64,000 nt of DNA from DATIRA01 sp963766505 (GTDB lineage: Bacteria > Pseudomonadota > Gammaproteobacteria > Steroidobacterales > Steroidobacteraceae). The stretch covers positions 124,001-188,000 of the forward strand of contig CAVYAL010000010.1 of NCBI GenBank assembly GCA_963766505.1. Reading direction: 5' to 3'. Both the position numbers and the translations under genes were made by a program. The notes below the pieces were generated by a model, which was given only the letters and a program-made list of their open reading frames with translations, had not been told where the DNA came from and searched no databases. Of the stretch, positions 1 to 9,842 are shown piece after piece (the stretch's first letter is position 1; each line of letters starts with the position of its first letter).

Positions 1-352
1 CCGCGCGAAAGTCGTTGCCGCCGCAGGCCGGGCACCGGCCCTGGTTCTCGCGGACCAGCACCTGCGCGCTGGAGGCATGGTAGAAGGCGAGGCACTGCGC
101 ACAGCGCACCAGCGGCCGGTCCGGGTCGAGGTCCGCGCCCGAATAAGCATCCCGTATGCCCCGCAGCTCCTGCTCCGACACGAGGAAAGGCTCGCCCGAG
201 CGATTCGCCCGGCGCCGGGCTGCGCCGCCCATCGGCCGGCGCTTGGGACGATACGCTCCCGCGGCGCGCCGTTCGCTGGACTGCTGCCGGGAGGCGAGCG
301 CCATCAGCAGCGGTATCAGGATGAAAATAATCAGCGGCAGCAGTCGCGCCAT
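1..352 (-). CDS. Zinc-ribbon membrane protein, C-terminus cut by window edge
   Basis: I read this frame from an ATG at 352 down to the window edge, 117 codons with no stop, so the C-terminus is missing. The first 20 residues are one strongly hydrophobic segment (MARLLPLIIFILIPLLMALA), a single membrane anchor or uncleaved signal. A basic linker follows, then a small domain with two cysteine pairs, CAQC and CPAC, about 27 residues apart and linked by LAFYHASS, which looks like a zinc ribbon. It lies 66 bp downstream of the secretin-like gene on the same strand, so the two may be co-transcribed. Function unknown; an anchored metal-binding protein is an inference. Confidence 0.7.
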   Translation of the reverse strand, partial: MARLLPLIIFILIPLLMALASRQQSSERRAAGAYRPKRRPMGGAARRRANRSGEPFLVSEQELRGIRDAYSGADLDPDRPLVRCAQCLAFYHASSAQVLVRENQGRCPACGGNDFRA

Positions 353-418
353 GGTCTGTCTCGCCCTCACCCTCGCCATATCCTGCCACCCCTGGAGATG
401 GAGGACGCAATCAGGAAC

Positions 419-1243
419 TCAAGGTACCTCATCCACCTTGACCCAGGCGAGGTACTGCGAGTTCGCGCTCCGCGCGCCCCAGACCAGGATTCCACGCTCG
501 GAGCTCTGCTCGGTGCTGTTGACGGATCCCAGCGCGATCCACTCGCCGAGCCGGCCGCTGAGCTCGGTGGCGAGCGACTGCGACTGCACGGTGCCCGTGG
601 CGGCCCCAACGGCACGCTGCTGGAAAGGCGAGATCTCGAGCATCACCCGATCGCCCGCCGTTCTCGCGGTCGCATAGAACCCGGTCCCGACCTCGCGGTA
701 GCCCGTCGTCTCGCGCAGCACCGGGCCGCGCGACGCGGGCGACACGACGGTGGTGGTCACCGGGATCGACTGGCCCAGCGAGATGAACGTCTCGCGACCT
801 TCGAGCACCCGCACGCTGCTCGTGTTGGCGAGCCGCCCGGAGCGCTCGCCTGCCTGCACTTGCACGGCGGCCCCTGAGCCTGGGCCGGGCGGCACGTTGA
901 CGCCGAGTCGCAGGTCGCCGCTTTCGAGCTGCGCCGCGCCGCGCAGGTCCCGCGACTGCCCGTCGCCCGCCGTGCCCTGCGCAACGGTGATCAGCAGCTG
1001 TCGCGGCTCGCGGTCGAGCACGGCCAGCGCCTGGCGGAGCTGGGCCTCGTTCTGCGGCGTCGTCCTGAGGAAGATCTTGTCGTCCAGGCCGGTCAGCACG
1101 CCGCCGGGCGCGAGCAGCGGCTCGAGCACCGGGAGCACCTCGTCGGCGAGCCGGTAGTGCAGCTCTATGACCTGCAACTGCTGCGCGCGAGCCGCGGCAG
1201 AGGCCAGCAACGCGATCAGCAGCATCACGAGCGCGCCTTTCAC
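419..1243 (-). CDS. Secretin-like protein with signal peptide (short, no full pore)
   Basis: 274 residues with a clear Sec signal peptide (MKGALVMLLIALLASAAARA, cleavage near residue 20). Residues 22-85 resemble the N0/NolW-type domains of secretins: an ELHYRLADEVLPVLEPLL start, then FLRTTPQNEAQLRQALAVLD, the fold that scores as BON/secretin N-terminal. Residues 115-245 resemble part of the secretin beta domain (SIPVTTTVVSP, GTGFYATARTAGDRVMLEISPF). It is far shorter than a full outer-membrane secretin of 500-700 residues, and no pilus or secretion genes are nearby. It overlaps the upstream threonine-aldolase-like gene by 4 bp, so the two are probably translationally coupled. The product is probably periplasmic or outer-membrane; the partner is unknown. 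Confidence 0.75.
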   Translation of the reverse strand: MKGALVMLLIALLASAAARAQQLQVIELHYRLADEVLPVLEPLLAPGGVLTGLDDKIFLRTTPQNEAQLRQALAVLDREPRQLLITVAQGTAGDGQSRDLRGAAQLESGDLRLGVNVPPGPGSGAAVQVQAGERSGRLANTSSVRVLEGRETFISLGQSIPVTTTVVSPASRGPVLRETTGYREVGTGFYATARTAGDRVMLEISPFQQRAVGAATGTVQSQSLATELSGRLGEWIALGSVNSTEQSSERGILVWGARSANSQYLAWVKVDEVP

Positions 1244-2283
1244 GGCCTGGCTCCAAGCCCATCGCGAACACAGTCGTACAGCGCTTCCATTCCTTCCGGC
1301 TCCTGGTCATGACGGCAGACCAGGCGGACATCCTCGCCCAGCTCGTAGAACGCGAACGGACCGGCACGCAGCGCCGCCAGCGCGTTCCGCGGCATGCGCA
1401 GGAAGATCATGTTCACCTGCACCGGGGCGACGAGCTCTACGCCCGGCAGCGAGGCGAGGCGCGCCGCGAGACCGGCTGCGCTGCGGTTCGCGGCCTGCGC
1501 CCGGCGCAGCCAGAGGTCGTCCGCGAAGTAGCGCTCGAGCTGCGCCGAGACGAAGCGGGCCTTCGAGAGCACCTGTCCACCACGCTTCATCAGGTAGGGG
1601 ATGCGACCGGCCAGTGCCTCGTCGAAGACGACCAGGGCCTCAGCGTTCAAGGCACCGTTCTTGGTGGCCCCGAGCGAAAGCAGGTCGACGCCGCAGCGCC
1701 AGGTCAGCTCCGCCGGGGTGCAGCCGAGCGCCGCGACCGCATTCGCGAACCGGGCGCCGTCCATGTGGACCCGCAGGCCCCGGGCATGCGCCCGCTCGGT
1801 CAGCACGCGTAGCTCGTCGAGGGTGTAGAGCGTGCCGAAATCGGTCGGCTGGGTAAGGTTCAGCGCGAACGGCTGTACCCGCGTCGGATTGCCGAAACCA
1901 GCGCCCGCGAGCGCCGTCTCGAGCTCCTGTGCGCCGACCTTGAAGTCGCCGCCCCCGACGCCGACCAGCTTCGCGCCGGTGAAAAGTTCCGGGGCGCCGC
2001 ACTCGTAGACGTTGATGTGTGCCGTCGGATGACACAGCACGCTGCCGTAGGCGCTGGCGAGCGCCGCCAGCGCGACGCCGTTCGCGCCCGTCCCGGTGCT
2101 GACCGGGAAGACGATCACCGGGCGCTCGAACACCTCGGAAAACCTGCGCTGCATCGCCCGCGTGAAATCGTCGTCGCCGTAGGGCGCCGCGGTGCCGCCG
2201 TTCGCGGCCTGCAGCGCCTCCATCAGCTCTGGAGCGACGCCGGCGACGTTGTCACTTCGAAAATCGTAGACTCGCTGGATCAT
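1240..2283 (-). CDS. Threonine aldolase / beta-eliminating lyase family PLP enzyme
   Basis: 347 residues, fold type I PLP enzyme of the low-specificity L-threonine aldolase family. It opens with YDFRSDN, the family's usual start. The PLP-binding Asp175 sits in HMDGARFANA and the Schiff-base Lys208 in SLGATKNG. Family members split L-threonine or L-allo-threonine to glycine and acetaldehyde; cytosolic. The SLGATKNG loop and overall length fit bacterial members, though related tryptophanase-like lyases share the fold, so the substrate is an inference. It precedes the secretin-like gene with a 4-bp overlap and is divergent from the acetyltransferase at 2311, leaving only 27 bp for both promoters. 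Confidence 0.88.
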   Translation of the reverse strand: MIQRVYDFRSDNVAGVAPELMEALQAANGGTAAPYGDDDFTRAMQRRFSEVFERPVIVFPVSTGTGANGVALAALASAYGSVLCHPTAHINVYECGAPELFTGAKLVGVGGGDFKVGAQELETALAGAGFGNPTRVQPFALNLTQPTDFGTLYTLDELRVLTERAHARGLRVHMDGARFANAVAALGCTPAELTWRCGVDLLSLGATKNGALNAEALVVFDEALAGRIPYLMKRGGQVLSKARFVSAQLERYFADDLWLRRAQAANRSAAGLAARLASLPGVELVAPVQVNMIFLRMPRNALAALRAGPFAFYELGEDVRLVCRHDQEPEGMEALYDCVRDGLGARP

Positions 2284-2310
2284 GCATCGGGCGGCCGGAA
2301 ACGTGAGTTG

Positions 2311-2874
2311 ATGATCGTACTAGAGACAGCCCGCCTGCGACTGCGTCGATTCACCCCGGCGGATCTCGAGCTGCTCGTGCAGCTCGATTCCGACCCGCAG
2401 GTGATGCGCTACATCACCGGTGGGCCTGCCACGTCGCGCGAACTCTACGAGCAGGTGATCCTGCCGCGCTGGCTCGAGCTGTACCAGAGGCAGCCCCAGC
2501 AGGGCTACTGGGCCGCCGAGCCGTGCGGCGGCGGCGAGTTCCTGGGCTGGTTCCACCTGCGCGAGGACCGGATAGAGCCCGACTACCTCGAACTCGGTTA
2601 CCGCCTCAGCAGGTCTGTCTGGGGCCAGGGCCTTGCGACGGAGGGCAGCCTCGGCGTGCTGGGGCATGGCTTCGGGGCCGCGGGTGCGACACGCATTTCG
2701 TCCCGCACGCTGGTCGGGAACCTCGCCTCGCAGCGCGTGATGCGCAAGTGCGGGCTACGTTTCGCCGGCGCATTCGATTACCCGGACGACGCGCCGGGCA
2801 GCCTGCCGGGACTGGGGCGCGCAGCGGTCAAGTACGAAATCACGCTTCCCGAGTGGCTGGCAAGGCAGGATTGA
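2311..2874 (+). CDS. GNAT family N-acetyltransferase (RimJ/RimL-like)
   Basis: 187 residues from the ATG at 2311; an in-frame TTG just before it is less likely. The opening MIVLETARLRLRRFTPADLE is typical of the RimJ/RimL-type acetyltransferases that modify protein N-termini, aminoglycosides or small amines. The sequence LGYRLSRSVWGQGLATEG around residue 97 is the acetyl-CoA pyrophosphate-binding motif A (Q/R-x-x-G-x-G/A), and ASQRVMRKCGLRF is motif B. The substrate is not predictable. The 3' end overlaps the end of the convergent thioredoxin-like lipoprotein gene by 35 bp. Confidence 0.85.
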   Translation: MIVLETARLRLRRFTPADLELLVQLDSDPQVMRYITGGPATSRELYEQVILPRWLELYQRQPQQGYWAAEPCGGGEFLGWFHLREDRIEPDYLELGYRLSRSVWGQGLATEGSLGVLGHGFGAAGATRISSRTLVGNLASQRVMRKCGLRFAGAFDYPDDAPGSLPGLGRAAVKYEITLPEWLARQD

Positions 2875-4492
2875 GGAACCGCTCGCAGTTGCGCCTGCTT
2901 TCCTCGGACTCGGGCAGGTCCTTGCAGATCTCGTGCGTGCGGGTCCTCAGCGTCTCGATGACCCGTGCACGTTCATCGCTGTCCTTCGACCACTCGCGCA
3001 GTTTTCCGTCGAGCGCCTCGAGCCGGATCCGGGTGCGCTGGTAGAAAGCGTCCGGCGAGGCGCCGAGCTCGCCGATCAGCTGCAGGCCCGTGCGCTCGAT
3101 CGCGTCGGTGTCCTCCGGGCTCATCTCGAGCAGGCCCACCATGTAGTTGTAGCCCCACTGGAACCGGGTGGCGGGCCCCTCGGCCTCGTCGTAGGCGCGC
3201 GCCAGCCAGCGGATCGCATCCTCCTCGCGACCGGCCTTCTGCGCGAGCTCGCCGAGGCTCGCCATGAAGTAATAGGGTTGCTTGGATTTCTCGAGCTCGG
3301 CGACCAGCAGGCGGCTCGCCTCCTCGTCGAGGCCGGCCTCCCAGTACAGGTTCGCCGCTGCATTGATGCCGGCCTGCCTCGCATAGGCATCCGTCGTGGC
3401 GCCGTCGATCTCGGCGACCGTCGTGCGCATGCGTGCCAGCAGTTCCTCGGGCAGCGGGGCTCCCGGTGCGGCGAGCTGTTCGAGCCCGACGTGGGCACGC
3501 AGCAGGTTCAGCCGCTCTGCGTCGGACAGACCCGCGCCGGCCGGGTCGGACTCGAGCGCCTCGAGCGCGCGGTTCCAGCTCGCGATCAGCTCCCGGCGTT
3601 CGGGCGAGCCTTCGTCGGAGAGCAGCGGCACGATGGACTTCGCGCCGTAGCTCAGGTTGCTGACGTTCGCGCGCTGAACCGCGGGTTCGCCGAGCAGTTC
3701 GGTCAGCGTGCGCCTTGCGCTCGCCCGGTCCAGGCCGGTGAGCGGCGATGGATCCGCCGCGCTGGCCGCGAACAGGTAGTCGAAGAACAGCCTCGAGCAG
3801 TCTGCCCGCAGTTCCACCGGACAGCGTTCGCTGAGCGAGCGCAGCGTGCTGACGCTCGTCTCATCGGGAAGCACCCGGCCGTTGTCGGTGGACCACGAGT
3901 AGTAGGCGAGCAGGCGCCAGTCGCCGGCGCTCAGATCGCCACCCGTGGTCGCGGCCCGGAGGATCTCGGTCACCGGGCGCGCATCCGCCAGCGCGACGTC
4001 CAGAATCGTCGCGTAACGCTGCACGTCCACGCCGCCCGGCAGCCGCGTGATCTCGGTGCCGTCCGGCCGGAACAGGATCATCGTCGGATAGCCGATGACG
4101 CCGAAGCGCTCACCCTGCTTCTGCGCGCTGGGCGTATCTCCATCGAGATACACCGGTATGAACAGCCGGGCCCGCTCCTGGAATTCCCTGCGGTTGAAGA
4201 TGGTTGCCTTGATCTGTGCGCAGGGCGGGCACCACTCGGCACCCCAGTACAGGAACAAAGGCCTGGAGGAGCTCTCCGCGGCTGCAAAGGCAGCATCCAC
4301 GTCGCCTTCGAACCAGTCGATGCCCGCGGGCAGATGGCCGTCGGCTTCGGGCTTTGCGGTGGCCGGTTCGCTGGCCGGGCTCGCTTCGGTTGCGGTGGTC
4401 GCGGGCGGTTCGCTGCGGCCGCAGCCGGCGAGCACTGCTGCCGCAAGCAGCACGGCCGCAGCGGCGGAATGGGTGGGCCGGAATCGGGTCAC
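2840..4492 (-). CDS. Thioredoxin-fold lipoprotein with long alpha-helical C-terminal region
   Basis: 550 residues. The signal peptide ends in a lipobox LAGC (Cys24), so this should be a lipoprotein. A low-complexity Ala/Pro/Thr/Glu linker runs to about residue 55. Residues 57-170 form a thioredoxin-like domain with active site WCPPC (Cys88, Cys91) and a cis-proline motif (IGYPTMILF); it resembles the DsbD-gamma/thioredoxin-like group rather than cytoplasmic TrxA (WCGPC). The remaining 370 residues are helical and repeat-like, reminiscent of TPR-type repeats (LASLGELAQKAGREEDAIRWLARAYDEAEG), with scattered cysteines. A periplasmic disulfide or thiol-relay role is likely; partners are unknown. 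Monocistronic and convergent with the GNAT gene. Confidence 0.85.
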   Translation of the reverse strand: MTRFRPTHSAAAAVLLAAAVLAGCGRSEPPATTATEASPASEPATAKPEADGHLPAGIDWFEGDVDAAFAAAESSSRPLFLYWGAEWCPPCAQIKATIFNRREFQERARLFIPVYLDGDTPSAQKQGERFGVIGYPTMILFRPDGTEITRLPGGVDVQRYATILDVALADARPVTEILRAATTGGDLSAGDWRLLAYYSWSTDNGRVLPDETSVSTLRSLSERCPVELRADCSRLFFDYLFAASAADPSPLTGLDRASARRTLTELLGEPAVQRANVSNLSYGAKSIVPLLSDEGSPERRELIASWNRALEALESDPAGAGLSDAERLNLLRAHVGLEQLAAPGAPLPEELLARMRTTVAEIDGATTDAYARQAGINAAANLYWEAGLDEEASRLLVAELEKSKQPYYFMASLGELAQKAGREEDAIRWLARAYDEAEGPATRFQWGYNYMVGLLEMSPEDTDAIERTGLQLIGELGASPDAFYQRTRIRLEALDGKLREWSKDSDERARVIETLRTRTHEICKDLPESEESRRNCERFLNPALPATREA

Positions 4493-4598
4493 GGATCGGC
4501 ACCTGTGAGCGGGTGAGCCATGCGGCTGGGTCCGGCAGGATACCTGCCGCCGAAGGCCAGGGCCAAGCCTGCGATCCAGTGCCGGATCGGTCGGCGGT

Positions 4599-5588
4599 TC
4601 ATCGCGCCCGGCGCGAGGGATCGAACGAGGCGACTTCGTAGACGATGCGGGCGGCCGCGCGCGCGGTCCTGCCGTCCGGGTCGTGGCTTGGATTCAGTTC
4701 AGCGACGTCGGCGAGCAGCAGCTTGCTGCCGGGCGTGCCGTGCGAGCAGCTCGCGAGCAGCTCCCGCAGCAGCGTGATCGCGCGGTGCAGCGCGACGCCG
4801 AGCGTCGCCGGTGCGCTGACGCCGGGTGCCTCGGCGGGCGGCAGCACGTCGAGACAGAAGGTCAGGTAGATCGCCGAGGATTGCTCGACGAACTCCCGGA
4901 TCCGCGCGACGGTGGCAGGCTCGCCGGCCTCGACGTCCTGGATGACCTGTGCGCCAAGCTCGTCGGCGCGGGCCAGCAGCGCCGGCGTGTTGGCCGTTTC
5001 GCTCGCGCCGATGCACAGGTAGCGGAATCCGAGGCCGGCCGCCGCCCGCGTCCGGGCGATCTGCAGGAACGGGGTGCCGGAGCTGCCGCGCCCCCGGGCA
5101 TCGACGGGCCGCAGGTCCAGGTGCGCGTCGAAATTGACGATTCCGAGCTGCGCGATGCGGGATTGCTCTGCGGCTGCGGATGCCGCGCCGAGGTAGCTCG
5201 CGAACGCGATCTCATGCCCGCCACCGAGCCCGATCGGGAAATGTCCCGCGCCCAGCAATTGCGCGATCTGTGTCGAATACTCCTGCTGGGCGGCCTCGAG
5301 ATCCTCTCCCGGGCAGTCGACATCGCCCGCGTCATAGAGTCGTGCCTGGGCCCCGCCATGCCAGGCCAGGTTGGCCAGCATGCGCCGCAGCTCGCGCGGA
5401 CCCTCCGCCGCGCCGGGGCGGCCGCGGTTGCGGAGCACACCCGCGTCACATGCGAAACCAGCCAGCGCGACACCGGGCTGGTCGGCCTCGGCCAGGGGCC
5501 GGACGACCTGGTGCCAGCGTCTTCCCGCCTCGCCTTCCTCGGCATCGACCCGGCCGGACCACTGGCTCATCGCGTCGTGCAACGACAT
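4599..5588 (-). CDS. hutG: Formimidoylglutamase (arginase/ureohydrolase family)
   Basis: 329 residues starting at the ATG at 5588, 10 bp after hutI. It hydrolyses N-formimidoyl-L-glutamate to glutamate and formamide, the last step of the direct histidine pathway; cytosolic manganese enzyme. Metal-site motifs seen are GGGHE (His125) and NFDAHLDLR (Asp154, His156, Asp158). The last motif, usually written D-x-D, reads TFCLDVLPPAEAPGVSAP, with Cys245 where most ureohydrolases have the first Asp; Asp247 is kept. VLPPAEAPGVSAP is characteristic of HutG rather than agmatinase or arginase. It is the third gene of hutU-hutI-hutG. The Cys may be a tolerated variant or may alter metal binding. Confidence 0.9.
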   Translation of the reverse strand: MSLHDAMSQWSGRVDAEEGEAGRRWHQVVRPLAEADQPGVALAGFACDAGVLRNRGRPGAAEGPRELRRMLANLAWHGGAQARLYDAGDVDCPGEDLEAAQQEYSTQIAQLLGAGHFPIGLGGGHEIAFASYLGAASAAAEQSRIAQLGIVNFDAHLDLRPVDARGRGSSGTPFLQIARTRAAAGLGFRYLCIGASETANTPALLARADELGAQVIQDVEAGEPATVARIREFVEQSSAIYLTFCLDVLPPAEAPGVSAPATLGVALHRAITLLRELLASCSHGTPGSKLLLADVAELNPSHDPDGRTARAAARIVYEVASFDPSRRAR

Positions 5589-5598
5589 CGCAGCCTCC

Positions 5599-6813
5599 TC
5601 ACACCGCGCGCTCCAGCACGATCTCGCCGTCCTTGACCACCATGCTGCAGGGGTTGAATCCCATCCAGTAGCCGACCTCGTCCAGCGCATCCACGGACCA
5701 CACCGCGAAGTCTGCGGCCCGGCCCGCCGTGATGGAGCCGCGTTGCGCTGCCATGCCCAGCGCCTGCGCGGCGTGCCGGGTGGCCCCGCAGAGGACTTCA
5801 CGGCTGGTGAGCCCGAAGAAGCGTCGCCCCATGTTCAGTGCCAGCAGCAGCGACGCACAGGGGGCCGAGCCTGGATTGCAGTCCGAGGCGACGGCTATCG
5901 GCACGCCGTTGCGCCGCAGGGCCTCGACCGGCGGCGGCTGTTTTTCGTCCAGGAAATAGAACGCCACGGGCAGCAGTACCGCGACCGTGCCGGCGCGTGC
6001 GAACGCGGCCGCTTCCCGCTCACCGGCATACTCCAGGTGATCGCAGCACAGCGCGCCGTATTCTGCCGCCACCAGGCTGCCGCCCTGGTTCGAGAGCTGT
6101 TCCGCGTGCAGCCGCACCGGCAGTCCGAGCGCGCGGGCCGCTGCGAAGAGCCTCGCGCACTGCTCGGCGCTGAAGGCGATCCGCTCGCAATAGGCATCCA
6201 CCGCGTCCGCGAGGCCTGCCCCTGCGATCGCCGGCAACCAGTCCCGGCAGAGCGTCTCGATGTACTCGTCCCCGCGTCCTTCGAATTCCGGGGGCAGCGC
6301 ATGGGCACCGAGGAAGCTCGTGGACACGGTCAACGCATGCTCGGCGCCGAGGCGCCGGGCCGCGCGCAGCATCCGCATTTCGCTGTCTAGATCGAGGCCA
6401 TAGCCCGACTTGATCTCGATTGTCGTGACCCCTTCCTTCATCAGCGCCAGCAGCCGCGGCCGCGCAGCCTCGACCAGCGCATCCTCCGTGCTCGCACGGG
6501 TCGCCCGCATCGTGCTCAGGATCCCTCCGCCCGCGCGGGCGATGTCCGCGTAGCTCTCCCCGCTGCTGCGGCGGGCGAACTCCGCGGCCCGCTGCCCGGC
6601 GAACACCAGGTGCGTGTGACAGTCGATCAGGCCTGGCGTCAGCCATCGGCCGGCAAGCTCGACCGTCCGTTCGGGACGCAGGCCGGCAGGCAGCTCGTCC
6701 TCGGGACCGCACCACTCGATCGTGCCGTCGCGCGAGACGATCGCGCCGGGAGCGAAGATGCGATCCCGCTCGTCGCAGGTGGCGATCCGAAGATTGCGCC
6801 ACACGGTGCGCAT
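5599..6813 (-). CDS. hutI: Imidazolonepropionase
   Basis: 404 residues from the ATG at 6813. This amidohydrolase-family metalloenzyme opens imidazolone-5-propionate to N-formimidoyl-glutamate, the third step of histidine breakdown. The metal-binding motif DCHTHLVFAG is at about residue 65, and EIKSGYGLDLDSE, FLGAHALP, LHAEQLSN and VASDCNPGSAP are signature blocks of HutI. Length matches the family (about 400). It lies between hutU (17 bp upstream) and hutG (10 bp downstream), with tight spacing that indicates one operon. No regulator (hutC) is visible in the window. Confidence 0.95.
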   Translation of the reverse strand: MRTVWRNLRIATCDERDRIFAPGAIVSRDGTIEWCGPEDELPAGLRPERTVELAGRWLTPGLIDCHTHLVFAGQRAAEFARRSSGESYADIARAGGGILSTMRATRASTEDALVEAARPRLLALMKEGVTTIEIKSGYGLDLDSEMRMLRAARRLGAEHALTVSTSFLGAHALPPEFEGRGDEYIETLCRDWLPAIAGAGLADAVDAYCERIAFSAEQCARLFAAARALGLPVRLHAEQLSNQGGSLVAAEYGALCCDHLEYAGEREAAAFARAGTVAVLLPVAFYFLDEKQPPPVEALRRNGVPIAVASDCNPGSAPCASLLLALNMGRRFFGLTSREVLCGATRHAAQALGMAAQRGSITAGRAADFAVWSVDALDEVGYWMGFNPCSMVVKDGEIVLERAV

Positions 6814-6830
6814 CGGGGTCTCGCGCGTCC

Positions 6831-8501
<1,671 letters not shown>

Positions 8502-8548
8502 GGCTCGCGTTATATCATCGGTCAAAGTCGAAACAGCGAGAGTAAGCC

Positions 8549-8767
8549 GTGATCCGCTGGTTTGCGATCCTTTCCCTGCTGCAGCTTGTGGCCTTCTGGA
8601 AAATCCTCGGTCGCATGGGTTTTCCGCGCTGGCTCGCGATCATGGCGTCGATCCCGCTCGTGAACCTGATCGTGCTCTATTACCTCGCGGTCGTGCCCTG
8701 GCCCGTCGAAACGCGTCGGGTCGAGGGGCCCGCGGACGCACAGGACCCGCCCGACGCGGGCTTCTAG
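8549..8767 (+). CDS. Small two-helix membrane protein
   Basis: 72 residues from a GTG at 8549 preceded by a purine-rich site (gagagtaagcc). Two hydrophobic helices are visible: residues 2-19 (IRWFAILSLLQLVAFWKI) and about 28-50 (LAIMASIPLVNLIVLYYLAVVPW), joined by a short basic loop (GRMGFPRW), then a charged, proline-rich tail. It is divergent from hutU with 47 bp between the starts; a TATCAT at 8513-8518 could be its -10 box. I do not recognise a named family. Codon use and the clear two-helix topology support a real gene. Confidence 0.6.
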   Translation: MIRWFAILSLLQLVAFWKILGRMGFPRWLAIMASIPLVNLIVLYYLAVVPWPVETRRVEGPADAQDPPDAGF

Positions 8768-8874
8768 CGGTCGTAGGCCGGGCGGTCCGGGCCATAGGCG
8801 ACGTTGTTGCGGCCGGCGCCTTCGGTTACCGTTGGGCCGCTCCAGAGTGCAGAAAATTCGCGAGGCGAGTACCG

Positions 8875-9276
8875 ATGCCAGCTCCAAACGAAGCTCCCGA
8901 TCCGAGGATGGATGCCCAGGACCTCTACCGGGAGGACATCTACAGCGACCGCAAGGTGGGCACGATCCGCGTGCTGACGCCGGTGAAGTCCGACGGCACG
9001 CCCGACCCGGCCCGTTCGGTGTCGTACATCGGCCAGGCACAGATCATGACGCCCGCCGGGGTGCTGCCGCTGAGCTTCGACATCGCGGCCGGTTCGCTGG
9101 CGGAGGCCTGTGAGCGTTTCGCGGACGCGGCCAAGGTCGCGTTCGACGAGACCATGGCGGAGCTGCAGGAAATGCGACGCCAGCAGGCGTCCTCGATCGT
9201 GATTCCCGAGGCGGGCGCCGCCTCTGCGCTGGAGCGCGGCGGCCTGCCCCCGCAGGGCAAGATCAAGCTGCCCTGA
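8875..9276 (+). CDS. Conserved cytoplasmic protein of unknown function
   Basis: 133 residues from the ATG at 8875, with the purine-rich gaggcgag 6 bp upstream. Soluble, no signal or membrane segment. Sequence features: an acidic start with LYREDIYSDRKVGTIRVLTPV, then a beta-rich core SVSYIGQAQIMTPAGVLPLSFDI, then a helix with alternating charges (SLAEACERFADAAKVAFDETMAELQEMRR). The look is of a small conserved proteobacterial protein, but I cannot name it with certainty. Stands alone between the small membrane protein and the convergent cytochrome c gene; no operon partner. Confidence 0.75.
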   Translation: MPAPNEAPDPRMDAQDLYREDIYSDRKVGTIRVLTPVKSDGTPDPARSVSYIGQAQIMTPAGVLPLSFDIAAGSLAEACERFADAAKVAFDETMAELQEMRRQQASSIVIPEAGAASALERGGLPPQGKIKLP

Positions 9277-9303
9277 GCGCGACCGCGGCGCGGCCCGGGA
9301 GGC

Positions 9304-9729
9304 TTAGTCCGTCGCGTCCAGCGTTTCGAGGAACGCGATGATCGCAGCGCGCTCCTCGTCGTCGCGGACTCCGGACGAGTCCATCAGCGTGCCGGGCGCA
9401 TAGGTCTTCGGCGAGCGCAGGAATCGATCCAGCCGCTCGCGGTCCCAGCGACCGCCGAGGCCACGCAGCGCGGCCGAGTACTCGAAGTCCGGGGCGCTCG
9501 CAATTTCCCGCCCGACGACACCCCGCAGGTTCGGGCCGATCATGGCCGGCTCACCGGGCAGATAAGCATGGCAGGAGGCACAGAACTCGAACGCCTGCTC
9601 GCCCGCCTCGAGGTCCGCCGAGTTCACGCGAGCGTCCAGATCGCGGTCCACGGAATCCGCCCCGGCCGCGGCACAGGCGAGCATGCCGCCCACCGTGAGG
9701 GACAGGGCCAGCAGATCGTGACGGTTCAT
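9304..9729 (-). CDS. Class I c-type cytochrome, periplasmic
   Basis: 141 residues from the ATG at 9729. Signal peptide to about residue 23 (LALSLTVGGMLACAAAGA). One heme-binding CXXCH: Cys50, Cys53, His54 (CASCH), then PNLRGVVGREIASAPDFEYSAAL, the block typical of mono-heme cytochrome c/c552 proteins. The probable axial methionine is Met116 (APGTLM). A periplasmic electron carrier; no oxidase or dehydrogenase is adjacent, so the partner cannot be named. The start at 9729 is chosen because upstream in-frame starts would put charged residues before the signal peptide. It is divergent from the CBS-domain gene. Confidence 0.9.
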   Translation of the reverse strand: MNRHDLLALSLTVGGMLACAAAGADSVDRDLDARVNSADLEAGEQAFEFCASCHAYLPGEPAMIGPNLRGVVGREIASAPDFEYSAALRGLGGRWDRERLDRFLRSPKTYAPGTLMDSSGVRDDEERAAIIAFLETLDATD

Positions 9730-9842
9730 GCTTCGCCACCCGCGAAAACCGCGATATTGTGCCATCCTAGCGGATGCCAGCCGGTGCCGGCGATGCGCAA
9801 TCCTGCTGGCGCCGACGCGAGGACTACTGGACGGGGAATGGC

